DNA of 64,000 nucleotides from Bifidobacterium oedipodis (GCF_012932425.1 NZ_JAAIII010000006.1:1-64000); one strand, 5' to 3'. Shown: positions 26,096 through 35,922, counted from the first letter of the stretch. A program made the numbers and translations. Notes: a model not told the origin generated them from the sequence alone.

Positions 26096-26814
26096 CCTTC
26101 CCCCTCCCGGACCGTTCCATCGGCAACATGTAACCGTCGGTGGCAAGAGCGGGCCACGTCCTCGTCGTGGGTGACGACGAGAAGGGTGGTGTCCCCTGCC
26201 GTCGTACGATGCAGCAGATCCACGACGAGACGTGAGTTAACGGAATCCAAGTTGCCGGTAGGCTCGTCGCACAGCAACAAACGAGGAGGGCTGGCGATGG
26301 CCCGGGCAATGGCAACACGTTGCCGTTCTCCGCCAGAGAGATCCGCCGGCCAGGCACCAGCCTTGTCCGCGAGCCCTACAAGGGCAAGCGCCCGTTGCGC
26401 CAGTGTCCGCGACTGCACTCCCCTGATGCCTTTGATAGCAAGCGCATAGCGGACGTTTTCCTCCACTGTGAGGTGATCAATGAGATGGAAGGCTTGGAAC
26501 ACAAAACTCACATATTGACGCCTCAGCCGGTTACGCACACGAGGTGGCGCGTGTCCCGCATCCATTCCGTCCAGCAGGACCATGCCGTCGGTGGGGCGAT
26601 CCAGCAGGCCGATAATGGCAAGCAACGTCGATTTGCCGGATCCCGACGCCCCGGTAACAGCTACAGATTCTCCAGCATGCACGTCAAGACTGGCATGACG
26701 CAAGGCGACGCTGCTCGGTGGGAACGTGCGGCTGACGTTCACCAACCTGAGCAGAGGTATATCGACGTTTGTTTCTTCCCCGCCATTGCCGCGTCTTCGG
26801 CTATCTTGGTGCAC
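26092..26814 (-). CDS. MacB/LolD-like ABC transporter ATP-binding protein
   Basis: The 240-residue product has Walker A GASGSGKSTLLAIIG, Q-loop FVFQAFHLIDHLT, signature LSGGERQRVAIARAI, Walker B RLLLCDEPTGNLDS and the switch His in LLVVTHDEDVARSC. The first 15 residues are basic and lie before the domain, so a later start is possible. It begins 15 bases after the adaptor gene and overlaps the permease gene by four bases. Confidence 0.9.
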   Translation of the reverse strand: MHQDSRRRGNGGEETNVDIPLLRLVNVSRTFPPSSVALRHASLDVHAGESVAVTGASGSGKSTLLAIIGLLDRPTDGMVLLDGMDAGHAPPRVRNRLRRQYVSFVFQAFHLIDHLTVEENVRYALAIKGIRGVQSRTLAQRALALVGLADKAGAWPADLSGGERQRVAIARAIASPPRLLLCDEPTGNLDSVNSRLVVDLLHRTTAGDTTLLVVTHDEDVARSCHRRLHVADGTVREGEG

Positions 26815-26829
26815 TTCTTATCCCATTGG

Positions 26830-28152
26830 TTATTGCGACACATCGCCGGCCGTCCCTGTCCCATCGGCCGCAGAGACTTCTCCGGCCGCACCAGCGGAGG
26901 AGCCATCGGTCGGGACGATGACAACCATGCCTTCCTTAAGGTTCTCTCCACTGATCTCGCACTCACCCTGATAGCAGAAGCCCATTTTCACGTCCACCCT
27001 TTCACCGTTCCGCTGTTCCAGCCAGCGCGACGTGCCATCGCCCCGCAAGGCGACGACATCGGTGACAAAGGTATTCTCGGCGCTCGCCCCTAACGTGACG
27101 GTGACCATGGTCTCACCTGGATCAACTGGCAACGACACACCCCGAGCATCGGCAAGACATACCCACGTACGATCCTCGACCTGCCGCTCGCTGGCGGAGT
27201 CCGAAAGACTCGACGCTGAAGCTCCTGTCGATGCGCCGCCCTCCAAATCATCACCCACTGCGTTTTGTGGCGAGGCACAAGAGCCTCCCAGAGTCACTGT
27301 GGCGGGCTCACCTAGCAGTATCGTCGCTTCCTTGCCGGCGAGCACAGTGACATCAGGCACGTCGACTTTGAGGAAGCCGACCATATAGTCGCGGGCGACG
27401 GTTTCCATTCCGCACAGCTTGTCCTGAACTTGCTGCCCGGCAATGCCGCAAGTGGTGACGGCGCGAAGCGGCAGCTGGCTCGCAAACACGACCTGCCCCT
27501 GGGGTATGGCACTGTTCTTCCAGTCGGCGCTGGCGAGTTCGGCGCCGGAGGCGTCCACCGTGGCGAATCCCAAGTTCCGCATGAAGTGGTACAGGGCAAG
27601 AGCCGTGGATTCGCCGTAGGTTCCGGCTTCGTCGTATGACACATAACCGAGGCGCCCCAACGCCGCCTGAAGCTGACGCACGTCCGTGCCACTCATGTTG
27701 GGAGCCATAGTCCGGTAGGCCGGCACATCGCCTTGCATCAGCAGGACGGGACGCTCATCAATGGTTCCGATGACGTTGCCTTCCGCTGCCTCCGCGCCGG
27801 CGACAAGACCGTTGCGGGTCACGGTTCCCGTAGCACGCACCGTAATCTTGCCGTGAGACGAGGCCTCGAGACGACCGGTGGCGTTGTGACGAAGTGTCGT
27901 CCTGCGCACCGTGGTAGTCACCTTAATGGGTTCGGGTTCGGTCTCGCGTTCCCATTCCGCCCGGATACCAAGGGTGGCCACGCATGTGCCGACGACCAGC
28001 ATAAGCGCCAGCAATGCGCCAAGCAACACCGATCCCAGTCTGGATGGCGCACGATTGTTTTTCTCCGCTATAGCAACGTCTGGCGTCCCACTGCCGTCGA
28101 AACCGCGCTCCTTGCCGCCGGATGCGGCCTTGCCCCGCGTCGTGTGTCTCAT
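26830..28152 (-). CDS. Efflux adaptor (membrane fusion) protein with peptidoglycan-binding domain
   Basis: The ATG at 28152 follows GGGGGG closely, giving 440 residues. A basic N-terminus leads to one membrane helix (LGSVLLGALLALMLVVGTCV). The outer part has a MacA/HlyD-like lipoyl segment (ATGRLEASSHGKITVRATGT). A peptidoglycan_binding_1-like helical domain is inserted (GTDVRQLQAALGRLGYVSYD), then beta-rich C-terminal domains. In Gram-positive bacteria such adaptors work with MacB-type transporters and may anchor to the cell wall. It lies second in the operon, after the lipoprotein gene. The tail is Gly/Ala/Ser-rich. Confidence 0.85.
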   Translation of the reverse strand: MRHTTRGKAASGGKERGFDGSGTPDVAIAEKNNRAPSRLGSVLLGALLALMLVVGTCVATLGIRAEWERETEPEPIKVTTTVRRTTLRHNATGRLEASSHGKITVRATGTVTRNGLVAGAEAAEGNVIGTIDERPVLLMQGDVPAYRTMAPNMSGTDVRQLQAALGRLGYVSYDEAGTYGESTALALYHFMRNLGFATVDASGAELASADWKNSAIPQGQVVFASQLPLRAVTTCGIAGQQVQDKLCGMETVARDYMVGFLKVDVPDVTVLAGKEATILLGEPATVTLGGSCASPQNAVGDDLEGGASTGASASSLSDSASERQVEDRTWVCLADARGVSLPVDPGETMVTVTLGASAENTFVTDVVALRGDGTSRWLEQRNGERVDVKMGFCYQGECEISGENLKEGMVVIVPTDGSSAGAAGEVSAADGTGTAGDVSQ

Positions 28153-28179
28153 CTTGCCCCCCACTACAGCCCGTGCCCA

Positions 28180-29082
28180 TCAGGGGGCCATGAGACTGTC
28201 AAAATCCGCCTGCCCGTTAATGACTTGGTTGGCCTTGCCAAGGGCTTCTTCCAATGTTTCATACCGAGCCAGCAACGTCGCCTCATTCGCAGCCATCCAC
28301 GCGCCAGCGTTGCGTTCCATGGCCATGTCAATGCGTTCCATGATCCCAGCCTCACTTTGACATGCATAATCCTGCCGAGCCATGGCCTGCTCCTCGGCGT
28401 TCGGAGGTTCGTTCCACGCACGGTATCTGCCGAACCGTTCGCCGGCGAGTTCGCCGGCCTTCAGTCCCCTCAACGGATAGCCGGCCTTTGTCATGCACGG
28501 CGCATAGACATCGGTGATCGCTTTGCGAACCTCACCGTCATCCAAAGACGTGCGCGTCTGTTCGTTCGCCATCTCGTTAAAGGTGTTGAGCACCTCGTTG
28601 GACTTCTCATAGGATCCAAACAACGCGGCGTATGCTTGCGCCGCACAACTGCCGAAGAAAGATTTTTCGTCAGAAATGTCCCCAATCACCTCATGTTCGT
28701 AGCGTTTCCGATCCTCGGCTCCCAAGGTTTTCTCGAAATCCTCCTCAGAGAAATCCCCCTCGACTTGGTCCATGGTCTGCATGCTGTATCCCAAGGACAC
28801 AGCCTCCTGTTCGCTGCGAAAGATACCTCCAACATCCGCATATCCTTGAAGCATCGGGATGGTCGAGTAGTCCACGGGAACGTCGAAACCTCTGCTCCGA
28901 GCGCACTGCTGCCGTAGAATGCCATAGGCTTGCATAATCTCCGGGTCGATGGTGACGAGGTCACTAGTCGCCTTCACCACTGAATCGGATACCTCGGCTT
29001 CCTGAGCATTTCCGCACCCTCCAGCCCCAACTGCCAGCGTCACGGCGAGAATCGCGAGCACCACCTTCTTCAAATGCTTCAT
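28180..29082 (-). CDS. Lipoprotein of the MacAB-like operon, function unknown
   Basis: The 300-residue product has a lipoprotein signal: basic MKHLKK, a hydrophobic stretch (VVLAILAVTLAVGA) and a lipobox-like AGGC with Cys at 23. The mature part is acidic and helical (EQEAVSLGYSMQTMDQVEGD) with Cys residues at QQCARSRGF, SCAAQAYAAL and APCMTKAGYPL that could pair. I do not recognise the family. As first gene of the export operon (28 bases to the adaptor) it may be a substrate-binding or immunity-type partner; that is inference. Confidence 0.75.
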   Translation of the reverse strand: MKHLKKVVLAILAVTLAVGAGGCGNAQEAEVSDSVVKATSDLVTIDPEIMQAYGILRQQCARSRGFDVPVDYSTIPMLQGYADVGGIFRSEQEAVSLGYSMQTMDQVEGDFSEEDFEKTLGAEDRKRYEHEVIGDISDEKSFFGSCAAQAYAALFGSYEKSNEVLNTFNEMANEQTRTSLDDGEVRKAITDVYAPCMTKAGYPLRGLKAGELAGERFGRYRAWNEPPNAEEQAMARQDYACQSEAGIMERIDMAMERNAGAWMAANEATLLARYETLEEALGKANQVINGQADFDSLMAP

Positions 29083-29455
29083 TGCATGCTCCTTGTATGA
29101 AAGGAAAAGAAGTTATGGACACTGACGAACCCCATGTCAGATAGTGCAGCTTCCCAACTACCAGCAAGCTGTAGACATAATTTATGTTACGCCTTTCAAA
29201 ACATCGACACACCTTATCCCCGTGCGTAATGCATCTCACGGTGAACCGGCAATAAGATGAGGCGAGCAGACTCAAACAACATCGCTCCATGTCTCTGGCA
29301 ACAACATCATGCCATCAGCAGCACGCTACAAAGTCAAGCAAAATGAATCAGAAATGGATATCACAGGGATACCCATGGTCATCCACGCCATGATCCGTCA
29401 TGTTAGGCTCCACCGCACCGACATAGGGCACTCTGATACGCAATCACATACGGCA
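29083..29455. other. Intergenic region, promoter area of the export operon
   Basis: I see no gene in this stretch. Short frames on either strand have no ribosome site or family resemblance. It must hold the promoter of the lipoprotein-led operon, but no convincing -35/-10 pair stands out. Confidence 0.4.
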
Positions 29456-29485
29456 AAGGGCCGAAACCTTGCGGTTTCGACCCTT
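29456..29485 (-). terminator. Terminator of hsp20
   Basis: AAGGGCCGAAACC (29456-29468) pairs with GGTTTCGACCCTT (29473-29485) with one mismatch, 25 bases past the hsp20 stop on the minus strand. Confidence 0.65.
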
Positions 29486-29509
29486 ATCAAACAGTCTTAA
29501 GCTGTGGAA

Positions 29510-29968
29510 TCAGCCTTCGATGGCAATCTGGTGCTTGGCCTCGACCTGCGGCTTGGCTTCAGCCTTCGGCACTTCGAGGCACAGCGTGCCGTCCTTGTAG
29601 GAGGCGTGGATATCGGATTCCTTCACGTCCTCGCCCACATAGAAGCTGCGGGACACAGAGCCGGCGTAGCGTTCGCGGCGCAGCCACTTGCCGTCCTCGC
29701 CCTTGTCTTCGTGAGAGCCGTCACGATGCGCGGACACGGTCAGATAGCCGTTCTGCAGTTCCAGATTGATATCGTCCTTCTTGAAGCCGGGCATATCGAT
29801 ATCAACATCGTAGCTGTGCTCGTTTTCCTTCACATCGGTGCTCATCAACGCTTGCGAGGGCATGCGATCGGCAGCGGTGTTCGCAGCCTCACGCCATCCC
29901 GAGAAGAACGGATCATCGAACAGATCGGAGAACATTGTGTCATTCATCAAAGCCGGAAACATTGCCAT
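29510..29968 (-). CDS. hsp20: Small heat-shock protein, Hsp20/alpha-crystallin family
   Basis: The 152-residue product has a Met/Phe-rich N-terminal arm (MFPALMNDTMFSDLFDDPFF), then the alpha-crystallin domain (about residues 45-140) with VDIDMPGFKKDDINLELQNG, RRERYAGSVSRSFYVGEDV and ASYKDGTLCLEVPKAEAK, the last being the conserved G-x-L motif. It is an ATP-independent chaperone that holds unfolding proteins. AGGGAG eight bases before the ATG supports the start. It is monocistronic. Heat induction is expected, but I could not identify a CIRCE or HAIR element upstream. Confidence 0.93.
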   Translation of the reverse strand: MAMFPALMNDTMFSDLFDDPFFSGWREAANTAADRMPSQALMSTDVKENEHSYDVDIDMPGFKKDDINLELQNGYLTVSAHRDGSHEDKGEDGKWLRRERYAGSVSRSFYVGEDVKESDIHASYKDGTLCLEVPKAEAKPQVEAKHQIAIEG

Positions 29969-30293
29969 AATCCATACTCCCTAGTTGGAGCTGGAGCGGT
30001 TTGGCTTGCCGGCCAGAACCCCAAGCCCCTGCACCTTGCGGCACAAGCCCAAGCGATCCGGCCGGCTTTTCGTAGCCGTTCCCGGAACCCCTCACCGGGG
30101 CTCCATCGTTTTCCTTGTTCACTTCACCCAACATTCCGAGGCAAAGGTCATTCCGGAATTATTCCCACAGCAAAATCATGTCTGATGTCACTATGTAGCG
30201 ACAGTTTCCCTCAGCCTCTTCGGTTATTCGGATCATTCCGACCGTCCCTATTCACAGGCTCCCCAAGCCCAATCGTTGGGAACTTGCCGAAAT
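29969..30293. other. Intergenic region upstream of hsp20
   Basis: No supported gene. It contains the hsp20 promoter and the 3' end of the YddG-like transcript. GC-rich short inverted pairs (for example around 30005-30065) are present, but I cannot assign a defined heat-shock operator. Confidence 0.35.
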
Positions 30294-31235
30294 CTAGCGG
30301 CGGGATTGCTTGCGCTGAGCTATGTAGTTGAGCATGGAACCTGTCACCACGAGCGCCACGCCCACCCAGAACGGCAGCGACAGCGACAATCCCAGCAGTA
30401 CCGTGCTGGCTGCGGTCGACAGCACCGGCGTGGCATAGGACGCGACGGCCAACGTCTCCATCGAGCCGCGCAGAATGCCATGGCCCCAGCAGGCATAGCC
30501 GCCACCGATGGACACAGCGGCAATCAGCACGAACAACCAATCCACCACGTTTGGCGCGACAACCGGCATGCCTTGCCCTGAAGCGAAGTGAATAATCCAC
30601 AGCGCCACAGCCACACAGGGGAAGAACAGCGACGTACCATCCACTCCGCGTGACAGGGCGGGGGTGAACACCGCATACACCGACCAGGCCGACGCCCCCA
30701 TAAACGCCAGCGCATACGGCAACGGGTTGGAGATAATGTGCTGGGCCGCCGCGCCCCAGTCCAACCCGGAATTGCCGCCGACCGCAAGCATCACGCCGCA
30801 GGTGGCCACAATCGCACCGGGCAGCACCTTAAGCAGACCATGCCGCCGGCGCGAAACAATCGCAGTGAGCAGCACCATCATGGTGGGCCACAGATAGTTG
30901 ACCAGGCTCACCTCCACCGAAGAGGCAGCGGTGGATGCCAGTCCAAGCGACAGCGAAATCGAAGATTCGTAGAACACGAACAATGCGCCGCCGATAATCA
31001 GGTATCGTTTGGGAAATTCCTTAAGCGGTGCGGGACGCCGGAATATCAGCAGTAATACGCTGCCAACGGTATAGATCAGCGCCGAACCAAGCGTGGCACC
31101 AAACGCTTCAGCAACGATGCGCACAGTGCCGGCCATCAAGCTCCACAGGGCGATTGCCAGCAATCCTACGCTGGTGGCCCGGCTGGAAATCACATGGCTT
31201 CCAGCCGGAAGCCGATTGTTGTTGATACCCGCCAT
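30294..31235 (-). CDS. EamA/DMT-superfamily exporter, YddG-like (aromatic amino acids)
   Basis: The ATG at 31235 follows GAGGGG, giving 313 residues with about ten membrane helices in two EamA halves. The segment LGLASTAASSVEVSLVNYLW followed by PTMMVLL matches the YddG subgroup, which exports aromatic amino acids. The second half has GGYACWGHGILRGSMETLAV, also typical. A longer start at 31268 (MRRNMFVCEG) lacks a better ribosome site. It is monocistronic. Substrate assignment is by family only. Confidence 0.82.
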   Translation of the reverse strand: MAGINNNRLPAGSHVISSRATSVGLLAIALWSLMAGTVRIVAEAFGATLGSALIYTVGSVLLLIFRRPAPLKEFPKRYLIIGGALFVFYESSISLSLGLASTAASSVEVSLVNYLWPTMMVLLTAIVSRRRHGLLKVLPGAIVATCGVMLAVGGNSGLDWGAAAQHIISNPLPYALAFMGASAWSVYAVFTPALSRGVDGTSLFFPCVAVALWIIHFASGQGMPVVAPNVVDWLFVLIAAVSIGGGYACWGHGILRGSMETLAVASYATPVLSTAASTVLLGLSLSLPFWVGVALVVTGSMLNYIAQRKQSRR

Positions 31236-31362
31236 AATCCCCTCGCATACGAACATGTTCCTACGCAATACAGGGACACTCTATCGACCACGACCTACCG
31301 CGCCAACCCACCGCACACGATACGGTCTGTCGCGATGTGTGCGAGCCATTGACGGGTCGGAA

Positions 31363-32523
31363 CTAATAGGATGCGCTGGCAATCATTGGATCGTCGTAGA
31401 AGTTCAGGATGCGTTCCAGATATGGCTGGTAGGTGGCGTTGGGCATGGAGAAAATCTCATGCTGGGATTCGGCGAATCGCACCAGCTGTGCCTCGCCGCC
31501 GCCGTCCTTCACGCGTTGGACGAACGTGTTCTGCGGTTTATTGAGCACCCACACATCGCGCCCGGCCTGGAACAGCAGCAACGGCGTTTCGATTTCGGCG
31601 CACGCCTCGGGTTGGAGAATCGCACGGTTCAGTCGCAGCGCCTCACGCACCCAGCTGAACGTGGCGCAGTAAGTCTGGTATTCGGGATGCTCACAGCGCA
31701 GCTTGTGATACCAGCGTTCGCGGGCTTCGCTGGAGTATTGGTAGGAGCTCAGGTCGAGCACACCGTCGAAATCCTTCTGCCCGAATACACGCTGACGACC
31801 CATGCCCAACGCGCATAGCGCTCCGACCAAACCACGCGTCAGCCATAGCGGCATGCCGGTTTGCGGGGCGATCATGGGAGCGGACAGCACAGCCTTATCG
31901 AACAGCGAGGGGTAGCGTTCCAGCAGCGCCGCACCAATACCGCCGCCCATCGAATGGCAGAACAGATTCAGCGGCATACCGCCCGCATACTGTTGGCCCA
32001 CGCTGGACGCGAATGCGGCGAGGTCGACCACATACCGTTGCCAATCGTCGATCCACACCATGCTGGGATTGTCCACGTTGCGTTCGGACTTGCCATGCCC
32101 GCGATGTTCCAGCACGCACACCGAATAGCCGGCGAGCAGGAAATACCACACCAGTTCGTCGTATTTTTCAGCGAATTCGGTGAAGCCATGGCTGATAACG
32201 ATACAGCCACGGAAACTGGCCGTGGCACCCTGCTCGCGAATCTCGTCGAATTTGCCGGCATCGTAAGCCAGATAGTGCAGTTTGCCGTTTCGTTCGTCGG
32301 CGAGTGTGCTGGATACGGTGCCCTGTGCAATCGGCTGGGTCGTGCTGTCGAGCTCGACGACGAATCCGCCATCGGTCAACGGTTCCAAACCGGCGTCACG
32401 CTCGGCCTTGGTCGGGTCGAACCAGCCTTCTTGGCGGCAGCGGGCGAGCGCAGGCAGAACCGTGCCTTCCATCTCGGCCTGGTAATTGGACTCGTCAATC
32501 AAGCTGAATTCCATATCGACCAT
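31363..32523 (-). CDS. Alpha/beta hydrolase, monoacylglycerol-lipase-like (serine aminopeptidase S33 fold)
   Basis: The product from the ATG at 32523 has 386 residues. It shows the oxyanion-hole motif VISHGFTEFAEKYDEL, EHRGHGKSERN, the nucleophile elbow FCHSMGGGIGAALLE (Ser), and a C-terminal Asp/His region (LLFQAGRDVWV, FAESQHEIFS). These define a Hydrolase_4-type lipase or lysophospholipase. A start at 32514 is also possible, with AGGA eight bases upstream. No signal peptide is visible, so it is cytoplasmic. It precedes the S9 peptidase gene's 3' end on the same strand, with 139 bases between. Confidence 0.82.
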   Translation of the reverse strand: MVDMEFSLIDESNYQAEMEGTVLPALARCRQEGWFDPTKAERDAGLEPLTDGGFVVELDSTTQPIAQGTVSSTLADERNGKLHYLAYDAGKFDEIREQGATASFRGCIVISHGFTEFAEKYDELVWYFLLAGYSVCVLEHRGHGKSERNVDNPSMVWIDDWQRYVVDLAAFASSVGQQYAGGMPLNLFCHSMGGGIGAALLERYPSLFDKAVLSAPMIAPQTGMPLWLTRGLVGALCALGMGRQRVFGQKDFDGVLDLSSYQYSSEARERWYHKLRCEHPEYQTYCATFSWVREALRLNRAILQPEACAEIETPLLLFQAGRDVWVLNKPQNTFVQRVKDGGGEAQLVRFAESQHEIFSMPNATYQPYLERILNFYDDPMIASASY

Positions 32524-32662
32524 CCTAGCGGGGCGTTCGCCGCCAATCGGGCTCATTGGCCCGATTAATCCGGTCAGCGCAATTGCGACAAATCGGATCA
32601 ATCGGGCCAATCAGTTCTGAACGTTGTCTCTAGGTGTTGTCTCTAGGCGTTAGCGTGAGGCG

Positions 32663-35386
32663 TCAGTCAGCCAGTGCTTGCTTGAGGAAGTCTCGCTGGA
32701 GCACCAGCAGGTTTTCGGCCACCGTCTCATCGTTGGTCATATGCGTGATGCCGGTCAGCGGCAGGAAGGTATGCGGTCGGCCTGCGGCCATCAACGCTTG
32801 GCTGAGGCGCAGGGAGTGTGCGATGGTCACATTGTCGTCCGCAAAACCGTGAATTAGCATCAGCGGACGCACGAGCTTCGGCGCGTCGGCGATGATGGAG
32901 TTGCGCTCGTAAACGGCTGGGTCGAGACCAAGATAGCGCTCGGTGTAGTGCGTATCGTACAGCGTCCAATCGGTGGGCGGCGCGCCGGCACAGGCGGCCT
33001 TGAACACATTCGGCGCGTCCAGTACGGCGAGCGCGGAGAGGAATCCGCCATAGGACCATCCAATCATCGACACCTTGTCGAGATTCGGACGAGGCGCATC
33101 GGCCGGCCACTGCTTCATCAACTCGGCAAGACCGTGCACGGCTTCGACCTGATCGGCGAGCGTCACGGCCTTCATATTCTCGAAAATCTCACGATCCCAC
33201 TTCGGGCCTCGGCCTGTGGTGCCGCGACCGTCCGCCGTAACCACCACGAAGCCCTGATTGGCCCACCATTGTGCGTCGCGATAGTAGCTCTGCGCAAGCG
33301 CGACCTGCTGGAAGCCGGGGCCACCATACGGCAACATCAGCACCGGCAATTGCGCAGCCTTCGCATACTCACTACCTGCGCTTGGCATGGTGATGGCGGC
33401 CAGCAGCGCATGTTCGCCGGGCATGGTGACGAAGTGAGTGTTTGGCGTGAAGCCCGGGTCGGCGGCGTAGCTGGCGATGCTAACGCAGGATGTGCGGTAT
33501 TCTGCTGTCACATCGTCGAATGCAGTATCGGCTGTCCAATCACCAGATCCGGCATCGTTGGCCGCGCTATCGGCAATCGCAGCGTTCTCAGAAGACATAG
33601 TCTCAGAAGACATAGCCTCACCAGCTGGCGTTTGTTGCGGCTGAGACGACTGCGAACCGCGCTCCCCCTGCACCCCGCACAGGCAATGCAGCATAGTGGG
33701 CTGACGGTCGCCCATCGTGCGCCCGGAAACGACCAGACCGCTCTCACCGCGAGTCGCGGTCCATACGCCCGGCGTAGTAGTAATCGGGCGCACATGCCCG
33801 TCATAATCGAAGCTCACCACATCGAAGCTGCGTGCATCGTGCTGGTCTGTGTCGGCATGTTCGCCCCATTCGGCCGGCACATCATGGGCCAGCTGCGGAT
33901 CACGTTGAATAACGCACAGCACGTCCTGATCGGTTACCGACAGCACCGTACGCACATTCCAGCCCACCGGCGTGAACGGACGGGCATCCACAGTCAGCCG
34001 GTTCGTGTCCGACTGCATATCGTTCAGCGCGCATACCAACCGGCCATCCGGCGTGTATGCGGGAGTACCGGCGATCAAATCAAGCCACTGGTCGTTGTGA
34101 TGTTCCTGCAGCACACGGGTTTCGATCATCGGCCATGACGTGGCGGAAGCTTCCGGCTGGTCAGCGTCGACTGCGACTTCAGCATCAACGGCAGCATCCA
34201 GAACATCAGCATCCAACCAATGCGCATCATCCCCCGCAATCAATACTTCCAGCACCTGGTCGTCCGTTTGCCGGCGATTCTGCACCAACAGCAGCGGATT
34301 GTGGCCCTGACGCCAGTTCACCACGGCAAGATATTCGTACGCGTCGCTATCCCAAGCCACACGGCCCGCAGCCTCCACATGCGTGCCGTTCTCGCCCAAA
34401 CGCACCGCATACAATGCCACCTGCGCGTTGGACGACAGCGCCCGCGGGTAGCGGCGGGCCGTAGCGGCCGCTTCGGGGTTGGTGGGATCGCTGATATACC
34501 AAACCGGCTCCTGCTCGGCACTGAACCGTTCGATCAATAGCGTCCGTGAATCCGGCCCCCACCAGAAGCCCTCATAGCGGTCCATTTCCTCGCCTGCGGC
34601 GAATTCTGCAAGACCGACTTTCACCACATCCCGATGCTCAGGCGTCACGCCCATCACCGCGTCGATGGCATGCGATTGCAGGTCGAACACCACCAGCAGT
34701 GAACCCGTGCTCCAAGCCACACGACGGCCATCCGGGCTGATACGCGGATTGAGCACCGGAGTGGGATCGAAATCATCCTGCGACTGATCCGCCAAGTCGG
34801 CGACGAGAATTTCGCTGGTGCGCACCTCCACGCACGCAGGCCGCTGGCCCTGTGAATCTTGCGTACCGTCAGCAATATCAACTGTCGATACGAACAGGCG
34901 GGAGCCGATCACATACACCACTCGTTTGCCCGCATCGTCAACGCTATAGCTCACAATGCCGGCACCGCCTTCGCGTGCGCGTTCACGACGTGCCCGTTCC
35001 TCCGGCGGCACGTCTTCGTCACCTGCAACATCCTTGTCGTCTTGCTCGGCACCCAACGGGTTGCGTGCATCGACCAGTTCGGTTTCATGATGATTGCCGG
35101 CGGCATCGAACCAGCTCATCCACAGGTTGTTCACCAGGTCTTCGGCACCATCCGACCGCAGGAATAACGCCCGCGTGCCATCGCCAATCGCTTGGGCCGC
35201 ATGCGGTGCACCACAACCAAACCGCAAGGTGCGGGCCTTAATACGCGGATATGCCGCAATCGCCGCGACTTCGCTCATCTCATCATGCTGTGTCTGCTGC
35301 GTCATTTTGCTCGCCATTGCCGGCACTGATTGTCCATTCGATTCAGATGCCGATACAAATTTCTTGTCATCATGCTGTTCGCTCAT
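32663..35386 (-). CDS. Prolyl oligopeptidase-family (S9, DPP IV-like) serine peptidase
   Basis: The start is the ATG at 35386, with GGGGAG just before it, giving 907 residues. The frame upstream runs into a repeat array and is not coding. The N-terminal two-thirds is a beta-propeller, ending at about residue 640 with an Ala/Glu/Ser-rich insert (SETMSSENAAIADSAAND). The peptidase domain has VLMLPYGGPGFQQVAL, the nucleophile in MIGWSYGGFLSAL, Asp in IHGFADDNVTIAHS and His in PLTGITHMTNDE. It cleaves short proline-containing peptides, probably in the cytoplasm since no signal peptide is seen. This fits peptide utilisation by a gut or milk-adapted organism. Confidence 0.88.
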   Translation of the reverse strand: MSEQHDDKKFVSASESNGQSVPAMASKMTQQTQHDEMSEVAAIAAYPRIKARTLRFGCGAPHAAQAIGDGTRALFLRSDGAEDLVNNLWMSWFDAAGNHHETELVDARNPLGAEQDDKDVAGDEDVPPEERARRERAREGGAGIVSYSVDDAGKRVVYVIGSRLFVSTVDIADGTQDSQGQRPACVEVRTSEILVADLADQSQDDFDPTPVLNPRISPDGRRVAWSTGSLLVVFDLQSHAIDAVMGVTPEHRDVVKVGLAEFAAGEEMDRYEGFWWGPDSRTLLIERFSAEQEPVWYISDPTNPEAAATARRYPRALSSNAQVALYAVRLGENGTHVEAAGRVAWDSDAYEYLAVVNWRQGHNPLLLVQNRRQTDDQVLEVLIAGDDAHWLDADVLDAAVDAEVAVDADQPEASATSWPMIETRVLQEHHNDQWLDLIAGTPAYTPDGRLVCALNDMQSDTNRLTVDARPFTPVGWNVRTVLSVTDQDVLCVIQRDPQLAHDVPAEWGEHADTDQHDARSFDVVSFDYDGHVRPITTTPGVWTATRGESGLVVSGRTMGDRQPTMLHCLCGVQGERGSQSSQPQQTPAGEAMSSETMSSENAAIADSAANDAGSGDWTADTAFDDVTAEYRTSCVSIASYAADPGFTPNTHFVTMPGEHALLAAITMPSAGSEYAKAAQLPVLMLPYGGPGFQQVALAQSYYRDAQWWANQGFVVVTADGRGTTGRGPKWDREIFENMKAVTLADQVEAVHGLAELMKQWPADAPRPNLDKVSMIGWSYGGFLSALAVLDAPNVFKAACAGAPPTDWTLYDTHYTERYLGLDPAVYERNSIIADAPKLVRPLMLIHGFADDNVTIAHSLRLSQALMAAGRPHTFLPLTGITHMTNDETVAENLLVLQRDFLKQALAD

Positions 35387-35481
35387 GCTCCCCACCCTAA
35401 TACCCCTAGCCGCCCTCTGCCACGCCCAGTGCCAGTCCAACGACAATGCAGCGGCCTGAGCAGTCGGTGCCCACCGTTCAT

Positions 35482-35700
35482 GGCACTTTTTACGGGAAAC
35501 CCCGCAATAAGTGCCTCGTAGAACCGTGTTTTGCTCCGTTAGAGGCACTTCTCGTAGGAAATCCACAATAAGTGCCATCTACCGCCCATTTCCCGACCGC
35601 TCGCGGCACTTCTTACGGAACAATCCGCAATAAGTGCCTCGTAGCACCGTGCTCAGTTCCATTCGCGGTACTTCTTGTAGAAATTTCCGCTAAAAGTGCC
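35482..35700. repeat. Palindromic repeat array A (four 33-34 nt units, 61-62 bp period)
   Basis: Units at 35482-35515, 35544-35576, 35605-35638 and 35667-35700 each start GGCACTT (GGTACTT in the fourth) and end AAGTGCC, with a conserved centre around GGGAAACCCCGCAAT. The 28-base spacers are also related (for example CGTAGAACCGTG...CTCCGTTAGA), so this is a tandem repeat of stem-loops rather than a CRISPR. It fills the gap between the S9 peptidase and the DUF559-like gene; the remaining part (35701-35922) has no supported gene. Confidence 0.9.
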
Positions 35701-35922
35701 CCGACCATACTGCCGCGCGCCTGTTGTTGCAATAACCTCCATCTCAACGCATCAGTGCGAACAACGCACCAACCCCGTATCAATGTGGATAACTGCGCAC
35801 ATTACCGCACAAACACATCGGAGAAACCGCCATCGAACAACATATCCTCGCATAATCGAAAGCTCTCTCCACATGCCTCATTTTTATGGCAATCCGAACG
35901 CAAAATCAGCTATGGTCCCAAC

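Noticed and set aside
27733..28917. 394-codon plus-strand frame
   Set aside because: Antisense to the adaptor and lipoprotein genes, which have clear domains and operon spacing.
29309..29500. 63-codon plus-strand frame upstream of the hsp20 terminator
   Set aside because: No ribosome site, no family resemblance, and it overlaps the hsp20 terminator hairpin.
35482..35700. Palindromic 33-34 base units with 28-base spacers look like a CRISPR array
   Set aside because: Units diverge from each other, spacers are related between arrays and within them, every array has just four units, and no cas genes are present.
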